A stretch of 14,283 nt of DNA. Origin: Chlorobiales bacterium (GTDB lineage Bacteria > Bacteroidota > Chlorobiia > Chlorobiales > Chlorobiaceae). The position numbers were made by a program, and so were the translations under genes. The notes under the pieces were generated by a model, which did not search any database, was not told the origin of the DNA, and saw nothing but the letters and a program-made list of their open reading frames with translations. Positions within the stretch are counted from its first letter, which is position 1, and each line of letters begins with the position of its first letter. Below are positions 5,221-13,702 of this stretch, in pieces. The stretch lies in assembly GCA_022360415.1 (NCBI GenBank), contig JAKSDB010000426.1, forward strand, positions 1 through 14,283. The letters run 5' to 3'.

Positions 5221-6546
5221 TTACTGATTTGCTTCCTTCCTGCTTTCCTGCATCTTGCTTTCCAATTCCCGTTTCGTGTCTCCTGAAAGGCCCTTCTGCA
5301 ATGCCTGCCCGGCAACGGCAATATCTGAACCTGAAGGAGCCTGGAAAACCCTGAGTTCGAAAAACGGCAGAATTGCCAGAACATGATCCATAATGTCCGC
5401 CTGTATCGCTTCGTAATTCGCCCATTCCTGATCATTGCTGAAAACGTAAATCTGGACCGGAATGCCGTTTTCGGCCGGCTCAAGGTGCCGGATGAGAAAA
5501 GTCATGTCGGGATTTATTTTCGGATGGTTCCGTAGATAAGCGACAAGGTAAGCCCTGAAAGTCCCGAGATTTGTCAGCCTGCGCCCGTTGACCGGTGAAG
5601 AAGTGTCGATACCGTGCCGCTGATTGTATTCAGCAACCTCCCGCTCCTTGTTTCTCAGATAAGACTGCAAGAGCTGTACCTTGCTGAATTTATCCAGCAT
5701 TTCCTCATCACAAAAACGAACGCTGTTCATGTCGATGGTAACGGAACGCTTGATCCTGCGTCCGCCTGACTCGCTCATTCCCCTCCAGTTTTTGAATCCT
5801 TCAGAAATAAGGGCGTAAGCGGGAATGGTACTGATAGTCTTATCCCAGTTCTGTACGGATACCGTCACAAGGGAAATATCGATAACATCACCATCGGCAC
5901 CATATGCCGGCATTTCGATCCAGTCGCCGACCTTGACAAGGTTGTTTGTTGTCAACTGGATACCGGCAACAAATCCAAGGATCGAATCCTTGAAGATCAG
6001 TATGATAACAGCAGTAAACGCCCCCAGCCCGCTGAAAAGCACAACCGGAGACTGGCCGATCAGGTTGGAAATAACAATCACTCCTCCGACCGAAACAACA
6101 ACAGTTTTTATGACCTGAATAAAGCTCTTGAGCGGCAGTTTCCGGACAATGGGGCTCTGATCGTAATATTCCAGAAATGCATCGAGTGCGCTGAGAATAA
6201 CAAGTACGAAAATAACTGTCAGATAGAGCAGCGCGAGAGACTGGACAACGTCAATGCTCCGGGGATAAAACTGCAGAACAGGCACAACAAGGTTATACAG
6301 GAGCAGTGGAGGGATCAGATGGGCAAGCCAGTTGAAAACCTTGTGCTTTACAAGCAGATCGTCATAACGCGTTGTTGTTCTGGCAGCAAACTTATGAATG
6401 ACACCCAACAGGCTCCTCTTGGTCAGGAGCTCTATGCAAATCATGATGACAACACTGACAAAAACCATTCCGGCTGTCAGGGCTATCTTTGATTCCGCCT
6501 CATTTAAACCGTATGCCTGCAGATAGGCAAGTGCTGATTCTATCAT
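5221..6546 (-). CDS. ybdG: Mechanosensitive channel, MscS family, YbdG type
   Basis: The protein has 441 residues. Five hydrophobic segments are visible at about 21-41, 73-93, 101-124, 141-163 and 168-197, in the inner membrane. The last is the pore helix and runs into the MscS beta domain: LGAFTAVIILIFKDSIL, then NNLVKVGDWIEMP at 201-213 and GDVIDISLVTVSVQNWDKT at 219-237. The following IPAYALISEGFKNWRGMSES and GRRIKRSV motifs are specific to the YbdG/MscM miniconductance branch. Family knowledge: such channels open on membrane stretch to release solutes in osmotic downshock; E. coli YbdG has 415 residues. Its ATG overlaps the stop of the upstream histidine kinase in an ATGA, so translation should be coupled and the channel should share the kinase promoter. 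The C-terminus ends with a polar tail after a conserved domain carrying IQVYVFSNDQEWANYE-type sequence. Confidence 0.93.
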   Translation of the reverse strand: MIESALAYLQAYGLNEAESKIALTAGMVFVSVVIMICIELLTKRSLLGVIHKFAARTTTRYDDLLVKHKVFNWLAHLIPPLLLYNLVVPVLQFYPRSIDVVQSLALLYLTVIFVLVILSALDAFLEYYDQSPIVRKLPLKSFIQVIKTVVVSVGGVIVISNLIGQSPVVLFSGLGAFTAVIILIFKDSILGFVAGIQLTTNNLVKVGDWIEMPAYGADGDVIDISLVTVSVQNWDKTISTIPAYALISEGFKNWRGMSESGGRRIKRSVTIDMNSVRFCDEEMLDKFSKVQLLQSYLRNKEREVAEYNQRHGIDTSSPVNGRRLTNLGTFRAYLVAYLRNHPKINPDMTFLIRHLEPAENGIPVQIYVFSNDQEWANYEAIQADIMDHVLAILPFFELRVFQAPSGSDIAVAGQALQKGLSGDTKRELESKMQESRKEANQ

Positions 6547-8345
6547 CTGTTGCGTTCCGTTTTGCTGTTCTGCTGCGATATCGGAATGGTAAAACTGAAG
6601 ACTGATCCGAGATTCAGTCGCGAATGAACCTCGACCTTCCCTTTGTGGGCAAGGATAATATGCTTGACGATAGACAAACCAAGTCCTGTTCCGCCTATTG
6701 CCCTTGACCTCGCCCTGTCAACACGGTAAAAGCGCTCGAATATTCTTTCGAGATCTTTTTGGGATATCCCGATACCGTTATCCTTCACTTCTACTTTCAC
6801 CATGCCGTCTACCTCTGACGCCTTTACCCAGATCTCCCCGTTTTCTTCGGGAACATACTTTATCGCATTATCTACAAGGTTTCGAACAACAAGCTCAAGA
6901 TAATCCTTGTCGGCGTTAACATACGGAAGATCGTGCGGAATATGCAAATGCAGGGCTATACCTTTCTTTTCGACAGCACGGCTGAAAAGGTTCAACGCTT
7001 TTTTGACCACCCCGCCAAGATTTACCGGTTTAAACCTGTAGCCTATTCTGCCGGACTCGATCTTTGAAAGATCGAGCACATCATTGATAAGCGCGGTGAG
7101 TTGCTCGCTTTCCTGAAGAATGATCCGCAGAAAATGTCTGGCATTCTCAGGATCGTTTATAGCTCCTTCAAGCAGTGTTTCCGTATATCCTGTAATGCTT
7201 GTCAGCGGAGTACGAAGCTCGTGTGACACACTTGAAACAAAGTCCCTGCGTACCCGTTCAAGATTTCGCAGCCGTGTAATATCGTTGAGCACATAAACCG
7301 TTCCCTGGGAAATCCTGTCTTTGATAACCGGCATGGCGCTAACCTGCAGTACCCTTTCGCCGCGGTCCGTCATAACGGTAATCTCTTCCTTGGCAACTGG
7401 AGAATCAGATACCTCAAGGCTTTTAAACAGATCAAGCAGCCGTGGATCATTCACTTTACGCCCTGCACCTGTTTTGATCATCTGTCCACAGTCAAGATTA
7501 AAAAACCTGCATGCGGCAGGATTACCAAGCATTACAAACCCGTTCGAATCCGTAACGATAATCGCCTCCCGTATACTTGAAAACACTGCCCTGAACCATT
7601 CTTCCTGCTGGTTCATACGCTTCATCTCTTCAGAGATAAAGTTAAATGCCCGAGCAAGCTGTCCTATCTCGTCGTCTCGTTTTATCCGAAGCTTGAACGA
7701 ATAGTTTCCATGGACATAATTATCAGCCGCCTCCGCGATCCGCCGCAAGGGCCTGGCAAAAAAAACAGCGGTCAGAGCGCCGAAAAAAAGAGAAAGGATC
7801 AGTGACCAGAACAGGGCGCCCTCAACGCCACGGCGTATTTCCGCTTCGAACAGGTGGATCTGGCTCAGGGGTTTCGCAAAACGGAGAATGGCAAACGGTT
7901 TTTCGGAGCCCAGCGGCATGGCGATATAGAGCATATCCTCGCGGACGGTCTCGCTGAAACGGGTACTCTCGCCTGATCCTTCGATGAGTGCCTGCTGAAC
8001 TTCAGGACGCTGCAGGTGGTTTTCAACGAAAGGCAGGCGCTCGGAGGCAATATACGAATCGCCGATAACCTCCCCTTTCATCGAAATGAGCGTCACCCGA
8101 AGCTCCAGCGCCGCACCGACGTCATCCGCCCAGCGGTCAGACGCCCTGACATCATCCCACTGCTCCGGCCTGCTGTCGAGAAGCTGGCGGTTAAGCTGAA
8201 GTTCCTTGTATAACTGGTTTTTCAGATCATCGTAGAAAAGCGAACGAAGCTGACCGCCAAGATAGAAATAGCTGATTGCAACCGTAAAGAAAATAACCAC
8301 TCCGAAAACCAGCCCGAGTCGAAGCGAGACGCTAGTTTTCTTCAC
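6543..8345 (-). CDS. Membrane sensor histidine kinase, PhoR type
   Basis: From GTG 8345 the kinase has 600 residues. I prefer this start because GGAG lies about 7 bases upstream; the alternative TTG 8378 adds 11 residues with no better signal. Domains: TM1 ~6-28; extracytoplasmic sensor ~30-175; TM2 ~177-197; HAMP ~197-247, containing RPLRRIAEAADNY; PAS ~250-358 (FSSIREAIIVTDSNG to VYVLNDITRL); HisKA with SVSHELRTPLTSI and phospho-acceptor His375; HATPase with N box RNLVDNAIKY (N489, N493), G1 DNGIGI (522-527), F box ERFYRVD and G2 GTGLGLS (552-558). It should autophosphorylate and pass phosphate to the response regulator encoded just upstream. The TM-sensor-TM-HAMP-PAS-HisKA layout matches Gram-positive-type PhoR and also ResE/WalK, so the signal is not settled; no phosphate genes (pst, phoU) are in view. 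It overlaps both neighbours, 14 bases with the regulator and 4 with the channel. Confidence 0.93.
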   Translation of the reverse strand: MKKTSVSLRLGLVFGVVIFFTVAISYFYLGGQLRSLFYDDLKNQLYKELQLNRQLLDSRPEQWDDVRASDRWADDVGAALELRVTLISMKGEVIGDSYIASERLPFVENHLQRPEVQQALIEGSGESTRFSETVREDMLYIAMPLGSEKPFAILRFAKPLSQIHLFEAEIRRGVEGALFWSLILSLFFGALTAVFFARPLRRIAEAADNYVHGNYSFKLRIKRDDEIGQLARAFNFISEEMKRMNQQEEWFRAVFSSIREAIIVTDSNGFVMLGNPAACRFFNLDCGQMIKTGAGRKVNDPRLLDLFKSLEVSDSPVAKEEITVMTDRGERVLQVSAMPVIKDRISQGTVYVLNDITRLRNLERVRRDFVSSVSHELRTPLTSITGYTETLLEGAINDPENARHFLRIILQESEQLTALINDVLDLSKIESGRIGYRFKPVNLGGVVKKALNLFSRAVEKKGIALHLHIPHDLPYVNADKDYLELVVRNLVDNAIKYVPEENGEIWVKASEVDGMVKVEVKDNGIGISQKDLERIFERFYRVDRARSRAIGGTGLGLSIVKHIILAHKGKVEVHSRLNLGSVFSFTIPISQQNSKTERNR

Positions 8346-9042
8346 CGTTTTCTCCGCTGTCCTCGAGCTTGTAGCCAAGCCCTCTTACGGTTTTGATAAG
8401 CTTGCCCGTCTCACCGAGCTTCTCCCTCAATCTGGTAATATGGGTATCAATGGTACGGGTATTGATGGTCTTGTCCACATCCCACACATCGCTGAGCAAC
8501 GTTTCGCGTGACTGCGCCTGGCCTCTTCGTTTCAGAAGCACTGCAAGAAGCTTGAACTCCATCAATGTCAGAGTAACCTCCCTTCCGTTGAGTGTAACAC
8601 TGTGTCTGGCGATATCCACTTCGAGACCGTCGCATTTCATAACCTCCCTGACACTGCTCCTTGACCTCCGGTCGCGCTTCAAAACGGCACGGATTCTCAG
8701 ATTCAGTTCACGAGGGCTGAAAGGCTTTACGACATAATCATCAATACCCAGCTCAAAACCGAGTACCTTGTCGATTTCCTCTCCTTTTGCCGTCAGCATG
8801 ACAATCGGAAGGTCCCTGAAAAGCTGGTGCTGCCGTATTCTCCTGCACACCTCGAAACCGTCGATCCCGGGAAGCATGATATCGAGAAGAACAAGATCAA
8901 CATCCCTTTCGGCAAGCAGCTTCAGCGCATCTTCGCCCGATTCAGCCAAAAAACATTTATAACCTGCTTTTTCGAGATTGTATTTCAGCAGTTTTGTCAG
9001 GTTATGGTCATCCTCCACAACAAGAATCAATGGCTCTGACAT
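8332..9042 (-). CDS. OmpR/PhoB-family response regulator
   Basis: The regulator has 236 residues from ATG 9042; a TTG at 9078 would prepend 12 residues (including NCPCDI) unlike receiver domains, so it is rejected. Receiver domain 1-~120: acidic pocket D11/D12, phospho-acceptor D54 in VLLDIMLPGIDGFEV, switch Thr83 in MLTAKGEE, and Lys105 in VVKPFSPREL. A winged-helix DNA-binding domain covers ~135-230, with ARHSVTLNGREVTLTLMEFK, the SRETLLSDVW helix, the TRTIDTHITRLREKL recognition region and IKTVRGLGYKL. It is a phosphorylation-activated transcription regulator and the partner of the kinase that begins within its 3' end. Promoter evidence lies upstream in the 150-base gap. PhoB/PhoP is the nearest type by sequence feel, but target sites cannot be assigned. 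Confidence 0.95.
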   Translation of the reverse strand: MSEPLILVVEDDHNLTKLLKYNLEKAGYKCFLAESGEDALKLLAERDVDLVLLDIMLPGIDGFEVCRRIRQHQLFRDLPIVMLTAKGEEIDKVLGFELGIDDYVVKPFSPRELNLRIRAVLKRDRRSRSSVREVMKCDGLEVDIARHSVTLNGREVTLTLMEFKLLAVLLKRRGQAQSRETLLSDVWDVDKTINTRTIDTHITRLREKLGETGKLIKTVRGLGYKLEDSGENGEEN

Positions 9043-9099
9043 GATATCACATGGACAGTTGTGAAAAACCTGAAACAAGCAACTCAGGAAAATATAGGT

Positions 9100-9123
9100 A
9101 TTATACTCAGCATTTCAGAAATG
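9100..9123 (-). promoter_or_regulatory. Candidate promoter of the regulator-kinase-channel operon
   Basis: On the minus strand a perfect TATAAT occupies 9105-9100, about 58 bases before the regulator ATG. No -35 match is found at 16-18 bases. Instead, a small palindrome CATTT-CAG-AAATG at 9111-9123 lies immediately upstream, which may be an activator or autoregulator site. An activator-dependent promoter would fit the missing -35 box, but this is only a suggestion. Confidence 0.4.
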
Positions 9124-9195
9124 CCCTGCCATCCGAGCCTCTTATCTACTCCGCCGAATGTTACAATTTCGTTAATTCAGCACCGAAGACCTTGA

Positions 9196-10164
9196 TCAGG
9201 CACGGATCTTCCAGCATGCAGCCCGATGCCCGGGATCGTACTCTTCGAGGCGAGGCTCAAACTTTCTGCAATGCTCGTCTGCCAGAGGGCAACGATTGGC
9301 AAATCTGCACCCTTCGGGAAGGTGGGTGGCACTCGGCACATTCCCTTCAATGACGTTGAGACGCTGTTTCTTTGAGCTTACTCTCGGGATCGATTTCAGC
9401 AATCCTGTGGTATACGGATGCAGAGGATCGGAAAAAATCTGCGAAACGCTTCCCTCTTCAACAACTTTGGAGGCATACATGACCAGCACCTCTTCACACA
9501 GCTCGGCAATAACGCCGAAATCGTGCGTAATGAGGATGACGCTCATTCCGGTGTCCGCTTGCAGCTTTCCGATCAGCTCAAGGATCTGCGCCTGTACGGT
9601 CACATCAAGTGCCGTTGTCGGTTCATCAGCTATCAAAAGCGACGGATCGCAGGACAGCGCCATGGCAATCATGACACGCTGACGCATTCCTCCGGAAAAC
9701 TCATGAGGGTATGCATTGAAACGTTCAAACGGACTGGGAATACCGACAAGACGAAGCATCTCGATCGCCGCTTCTTTTGCTTCTCTACCGGAAATTTCCC
9801 GATGCAGAAGAATCTGCTCAACTATCTGGTTGCCACAGGTATAGACAGGGTTCAGAGAACTCATCGGTTCCTGAAAGATCATGGCTATTTCATTCCCTCT
9901 CATCTTCCTCATCTCCTCTTCCGAAAGCCTCAGGAGATCAGTGCCTTTCCAGAAAATCTCCCCGCCGGCAAAATATCCCGGAGGAATCGGTACAAGACGC
10001 ATGATCGAAAGCGCCGTAACAGACTTGCCGCAGCCGGACTCGCCGACAATTCCCAGTGTCCGGTTGCGCCGAAGCGAAAAACTCACCCCGTCAACAGCTC
10101 TTGCCGTGCCGCTGTCGGTCGAGTAATATGTCTTGAGGTTTTTTACTTCCAGTATATTTTGCAT
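9196..10164 (-). CDS. ABC transporter ATP-binding protein, OppD/DppD type
   Basis: The protein has 322 residues, full length for the family. It is a peripheral inner-membrane ATPase that would power uptake of peptides or, less often, nickel or other ligands. Motifs: Walker A GESGCGKS at 41-48, Q-loop Q98 in MIFQEPMSSLNP, signature SGGMRQR at 157-163, Walker B LLIADEP at 176-182 with catalytic Glu181, D-loop ALDV, and switch His214 in ITHDFG. The C-terminal oligopeptide-transporter extension (LHPYTTGLLKSIP onward) carries C286, C292, C299 and C317, the conserved cysteine set of OppD/DppD subunits, for which [4Fe-4S] binding has been reported in some members. No permease, binding protein or OppF partner is next to it here, so its partners are encoded elsewhere. 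The product diverges from mfd; no strong SD precedes ATG 10164. Confidence 0.94.
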   Translation of the reverse strand: MQNILEVKNLKTYYSTDSGTARAVDGVSFSLRRNRTLGIVGESGCGKSVTALSIMRLVPIPPGYFAGGEIFWKGTDLLRLSEEEMRKMRGNEIAMIFQEPMSSLNPVYTCGNQIVEQILLHREISGREAKEAAIEMLRLVGIPSPFERFNAYPHEFSGGMRQRVMIAMALSCDPSLLIADEPTTALDVTVQAQILELIGKLQADTGMSVILITHDFGVIAELCEEVLVMYASKVVEEGSVSQIFSDPLHPYTTGLLKSIPRVSSKKQRLNVIEGNVPSATHLPEGCRFANRCPLADEHCRKFEPRLEEYDPGHRAACWKIRA

Positions 10165-10252
10165 AATTAACCGGTTCGCAGACTCCGTTTCAGTAACAAA
10201 TTGCTGGTGAATACCCTGTATTCAGTGCGCTAAGCCAGGGATAAAATAGGTT
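10165..10252. promoter_or_regulatory. Divergent intergenic region, ABC ATPase and mfd
   Basis: These 88 bases must hold the signals for both divergent genes unless mfd starts further downstream. I see no clear -35/-10 pair and no strong SD; AGG lies too close (2 bases) to the chosen mfd ATG. Confidence 0.3.
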
Positions 10253-13200
10253 ATGCAGGATTCTTATGAAACTCTGCCGGGCATGGGCAGGAAAAAAAAT
10301 ACAACCGCATCGGTAACCAGAAGAAACGCTTCCTACCTGCTCAGCGCCCTCACCTCGCACCCTGCCTTTACCGGGTTGAAACAGAAACTCGATTTCACGA
10401 AAAACAGCGGGATTGTAAGCCCTGTTGTGAAGATATCCGGCTTGCAGGGCTCTCTTGTTTCCATGCTTGTCGTGCAGCTGTTCAATGACCTGAAAGATCG
10501 TCCCCTTCTCATCATAAGTTCCCGGGCGGTTTTTGATATGTATGACAACGACCTTTCGGAGCTTCTTGATCCAAAAAAAGTTCACACCGTATCCGACGAG
10601 CTGCCATTCGCGCTTGCCGACCTTTCAGAAAATCGTTCAGTCGTCCTCCTTGCAACCTTCGATGATCTGCTGACCCCGCTCCAAAACCCGAACGTTTCGG
10701 AGAGAAGGTTCCTTTCCCTTGAAAGCGGGAAAGAGATCGGCTATAAAAGAGTAACGGGCTTTCTTATTGAAAACTGCTACACAAAAAAAGAGTTCGTGGA
10801 AGAAGAAGGTGAATTTTCCATAAGGGGTTCAATCGTCGACATATTCCCTTTTGGTTCGAGAAAACCTGTCCGAATGGAGCTCTTCGGCGATACCGTCACT
10901 TCCCTTCGCTCATTCGACACCGACAGCCAGTTATCCGGCAATCTCCTTGGTTCCATTGTTCTTACGGGCAACTTTTTTCCCGAAAAAAACAATGATGATG
11001 AAGACTTTTCCTGGGGTCTTCCGGATTATCTTCCTTCACGAACCCTTGTACTCATCGATGATATCTCCTCGTTCCAGACATTTGAAGGCAGGAATACCGT
11101 TGAAAAAAAACTTGAAAACTTTCCCTGTATCCATATAAACCGTCTTGAAAAACAGCCTCTTGCTTTTCACTCGGAAGCCCAGACAAGGCTGAACGGGAAT
11201 TTCAGGTTGTTTGCAAAGGAACTCAGCCTGGAGAAATCCGAAAATCAGCATACGGTCTTCGTCGGCAGCTCGAAAAAGGAAATCGAGGAGCTTGCGGAAT
11301 TTGTCTCCGAAGAAGTCTGCAATAGAAAAGGTGAAACGCCGGCTGAAATGAACTGGATAGCCCTGAACCTCTACTCCGGTTTTGTTTTCAACGGCTTCGA
11401 CGTTTATACCGAATCGGATATTTTTGGCAAGCTTCACGCCCATAAATCCCATAAAAAAAGAGCCTTCAAAGGAATTTCCCTCAAGGATCTCCAGAAACTG
11501 AAGGTGGGGGACTACATCGTTCATGAAGATTACGGGATCGGTGTTTTCAAGGCCCTTGAAACCATCGAAGTCGGTAATTCCGAGCAGGAAAGCGTCCTGA
11601 TAGAATATGAGGGTGGCGATGAACTGTACGTCAACGTCCAGAATATCCGCCTGATTTCGAAATACACTGCCTCCGAAGGTTCTCTGCCGACTCTTTCCAG
11701 ACTCGGGAGTTCCAAATGGAAAGCCAGGAAGGAAAAAGTAAAAAAACGTCTCAAGGACATCGCTTCCAGACTGATAAAGCTCTATGCCCAGAGGAAAATG
11801 ACACCGGGCTTTGCTTTCGGAACCGATACGATATTCCAGAGAGAGTTTGAAGCATCGTTTATTTTCGATGAAACAGCCGATCAGTTGAAAACAATCGAGG
11901 AAGTAAAAAAAGACATGCTGTCCTCTTCACCGATGGACCGCCTGATCTGTGGGGATGCCGGTTTCGGAAAAACCGAAATTGCAATGCGTGCTGCTTTCAA
12001 GACCGTTGAGTCAAAAAAACAGGTCGCCGTTCTCACCCCGACGACAATACTTGCCCATCAGCATGCCCAAACGTTTGCGCGCAGATTCGAGAACTTTCCT
12101 GTCAATATCGCCGTACTCAGCCGCTTCGTCGGAAGAAAAGAACAAAAAGCACTTGTTGAAAAAATTTCACAAGGACTTGTCGATATTGTCATCGGCACGC
12201 ACAGACTGGTTTCAAAAGATGTTCACTTTCAGGATCTCGGTTTACTGGTCATTGATGAGGAACAGCATTTTGGAGTAGCTGTCAAGGAAAAACTGCGGCA
12301 GTCTTTTCCAGGTGTGGATACGCTTACCATGTCCGCAACCCCAATCCCGAGAACACTGCAATTCTCGATGCTTGGCGCAAGGGATCTTTCGATAGTATCG
12401 ACGCCTCCGCGAAACCGCCAGCCGGTTGAAACGGTCATTACGCAGTTCGATCCCGAAACTGTCCGCATTGCCATACAACGTGAAATCAACCGTCGCGGCC
12501 AGGTTTTTTTCCTGCACAACCGAGTCTCGGGACTCGATCAGGTCCAAAATACCCTTCAGGAGCTCGTACCCGAAGCCAAAACCGCTATTGCACATGGTCA
12601 GATGCCTGTTGCCGAACTTGAAAATGTCATGATGCGGTTCATCAACCATGAACTCGACGTGCTCATTTCCACGTCCATCATCGGATCAGGGCTTGACATC
12701 TCCAACGCAAACACGATCATCATTAACCGTGCTGACACGTTCGGACTTTCCGACCTCTATCAGCTCAGGGGGCGTGTTGGAAGAAGTGAACGGAAGGCAT
12801 ACAGCTACCTGATCGTCCCGCCGGTCAATACCCTTAAAAGAGAAGCAATACAGCGGCTCGCTGTCATTGAAAGCTTCACGGAACTCGGCTCCGGCTTTAA
12901 TATTGCATTGCGTGACCTCGATATCAGAGGGGCGGGCAACCTTCTTGGAGCAGAACAATCGGGAGCGATTCACGAACTTGGTTTCGACCTCTACCAGAAG
13001 CTGCTTGAACAGGCCGTTACAGAACTGAAGACAGGAGAATTCAGCCAGCTCTTTACCGTGGACGAGTCGCGGCCGTCTCAGCTCACCGGCAACACGGATA
13101 TGGTTTTTTATTTTGATGCCCTCATTCCCGATTATTATATATCGGCAACCCAGGAGCGTTTTTCCTTTTACGAAAAGATATCAAAAAGCTTGACCGATAG

Positions 13201-13570
13201 TGAGGTCGATTCGATCCGGAATGAATTACGTGACAGGTTCGGGCCCCTCCCGCAACATCTGGAAAACCTGATTGGCCTGGCAAAACTTAAAAACCTCTGC
13301 TCCTCTATCGGTCTTTCAAAAATCGACATCCGGCCCCGGACATTTTCGATCTTCCTACCCGGAGAAGAGCGGGCTGACTTTTACAACCAGCATTTTTTCC
13401 AGAAACTCGTAGCCTCCCTCCAGTCCGAATGGATGCAGGTATTCACTCCCCGTTTTCAGCAGGGCAAAAAAATGAAACTCCTCCTTCATCATCCTCCGGA
13501 CTCCGATAAGGAGCCGGCCCGACTCATGGAGATCTATTGCTCTCTCCTTAATAAACTCCACAGGGACTGA
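10253..13570 (+). CDS. mfd: Transcription-repair coupling factor Mfd
   Basis: Mfd is an ATP-driven DNA translocase that pushes stalled RNA polymerase off lesions and recruits UvrA. At 1105 residues it is about the usual size (E. coli 1148). Order: UvrB-homology/UvrA-binding N-terminal region, with GSIVDIFPFGSRKPVRMELFG-type sequence near 163-222; CarD-like RNA-polymerase-interaction domain at ~415-475 (KVGDYIVHEDYGIGVF, then GGDELYVNVQNI); RecG-like SF2 motor with Walker A GDAGFGKTE at ~567, TPTTILAHQH, the DEEQ box D668-Q671, SATPIPRTL, GSGLDISNAN and QLRGRVGRSE; and the TRCF C-terminal domain ~950-1040. Mfd normally reads GDVGFGKTE, so V to A is a small variant. The start is uncertain: ATG 10253 and ATG 10283 are both possible, with no good SD. 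Followed by the ferredoxin-like gene on the same strand after 132 bases. Confidence 0.97.
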   Translation: MQDSYETLPGMGRKKNTTASVTRRNASYLLSALTSHPAFTGLKQKLDFTKNSGIVSPVVKISGLQGSLVSMLVVQLFNDLKDRPLLIISSRAVFDMYDNDLSELLDPKKVHTVSDELPFALADLSENRSVVLLATFDDLLTPLQNPNVSERRFLSLESGKEIGYKRVTGFLIENCYTKKEFVEEEGEFSIRGSIVDIFPFGSRKPVRMELFGDTVTSLRSFDTDSQLSGNLLGSIVLTGNFFPEKNNDDEDFSWGLPDYLPSRTLVLIDDISSFQTFEGRNTVEKKLENFPCIHINRLEKQPLAFHSEAQTRLNGNFRLFAKELSLEKSENQHTVFVGSSKKEIEELAEFVSEEVCNRKGETPAEMNWIALNLYSGFVFNGFDVYTESDIFGKLHAHKSHKKRAFKGISLKDLQKLKVGDYIVHEDYGIGVFKALETIEVGNSEQESVLIEYEGGDELYVNVQNIRLISKYTASEGSLPTLSRLGSSKWKARKEKVKKRLKDIASRLIKLYAQRKMTPGFAFGTDTIFQREFEASFIFDETADQLKTIEEVKKDMLSSSPMDRLICGDAGFGKTEIAMRAAFKTVESKKQVAVLTPTTILAHQHAQTFARRFENFPVNIAVLSRFVGRKEQKALVEKISQGLVDIVIGTHRLVSKDVHFQDLGLLVIDEEQHFGVAVKEKLRQSFPGVDTLTMSATPIPRTLQFSMLGARDLSIVSTPPRNRQPVETVITQFDPETVRIAIQREINRRGQVFFLHNRVSGLDQVQNTLQELVPEAKTAIAHGQMPVAELENVMMRFINHELDVLISTSIIGSGLDISNANTIIINRADTFGLSDLYQLRGRVGRSERKAYSYLIVPPVNTLKREAIQRLAVIESFTELGSGFNIALRDLDIRGAGNLLGAEQSGAIHELGFDLYQKLLEQAVTELKTGEFSQLFTVDESRPSQLTGNTDMVFYFDALIPDYYISATQERFSFYEKISKSLTDSEVDSIRNELRDRFGPLPQHLENLIGLAKLKNLCSSIGLSKIDIRPRTFSIFLPGEERADFYNQHFFQKLVASLQSEWMQVFTPRFQQGKKMKLLLHHPPDSDKEPARLMEIYCSLLNKLHRD

Positions 13571-13702
13571 ATTCGTCAGTGTTCCTCAACATCGGCGGCA
13601 AAAATACAAGATAAAAACAGTCCTCTTTCGGCAACTTTTAAAGAAACGAAAAAGGTTACCATTTGTGAGACTATCAATAGATAAACAATAAATCATATAG
13701 CC

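Noticed and set aside
5102..5483. Minus-strand frames overlapping the channel C-terminus and gap
   Set aside because: They shadow the channel gene in other frames; the part outside the gene is the inverted-repeat region.
9418..10170. Long plus-strand frame (250 codons) antisense to the ABC ATPase
   Set aside because: The opposite strand encodes a complete OppD-type protein with every motif; the antisense frame is rich in His/Arg/Ser and resembles nothing.
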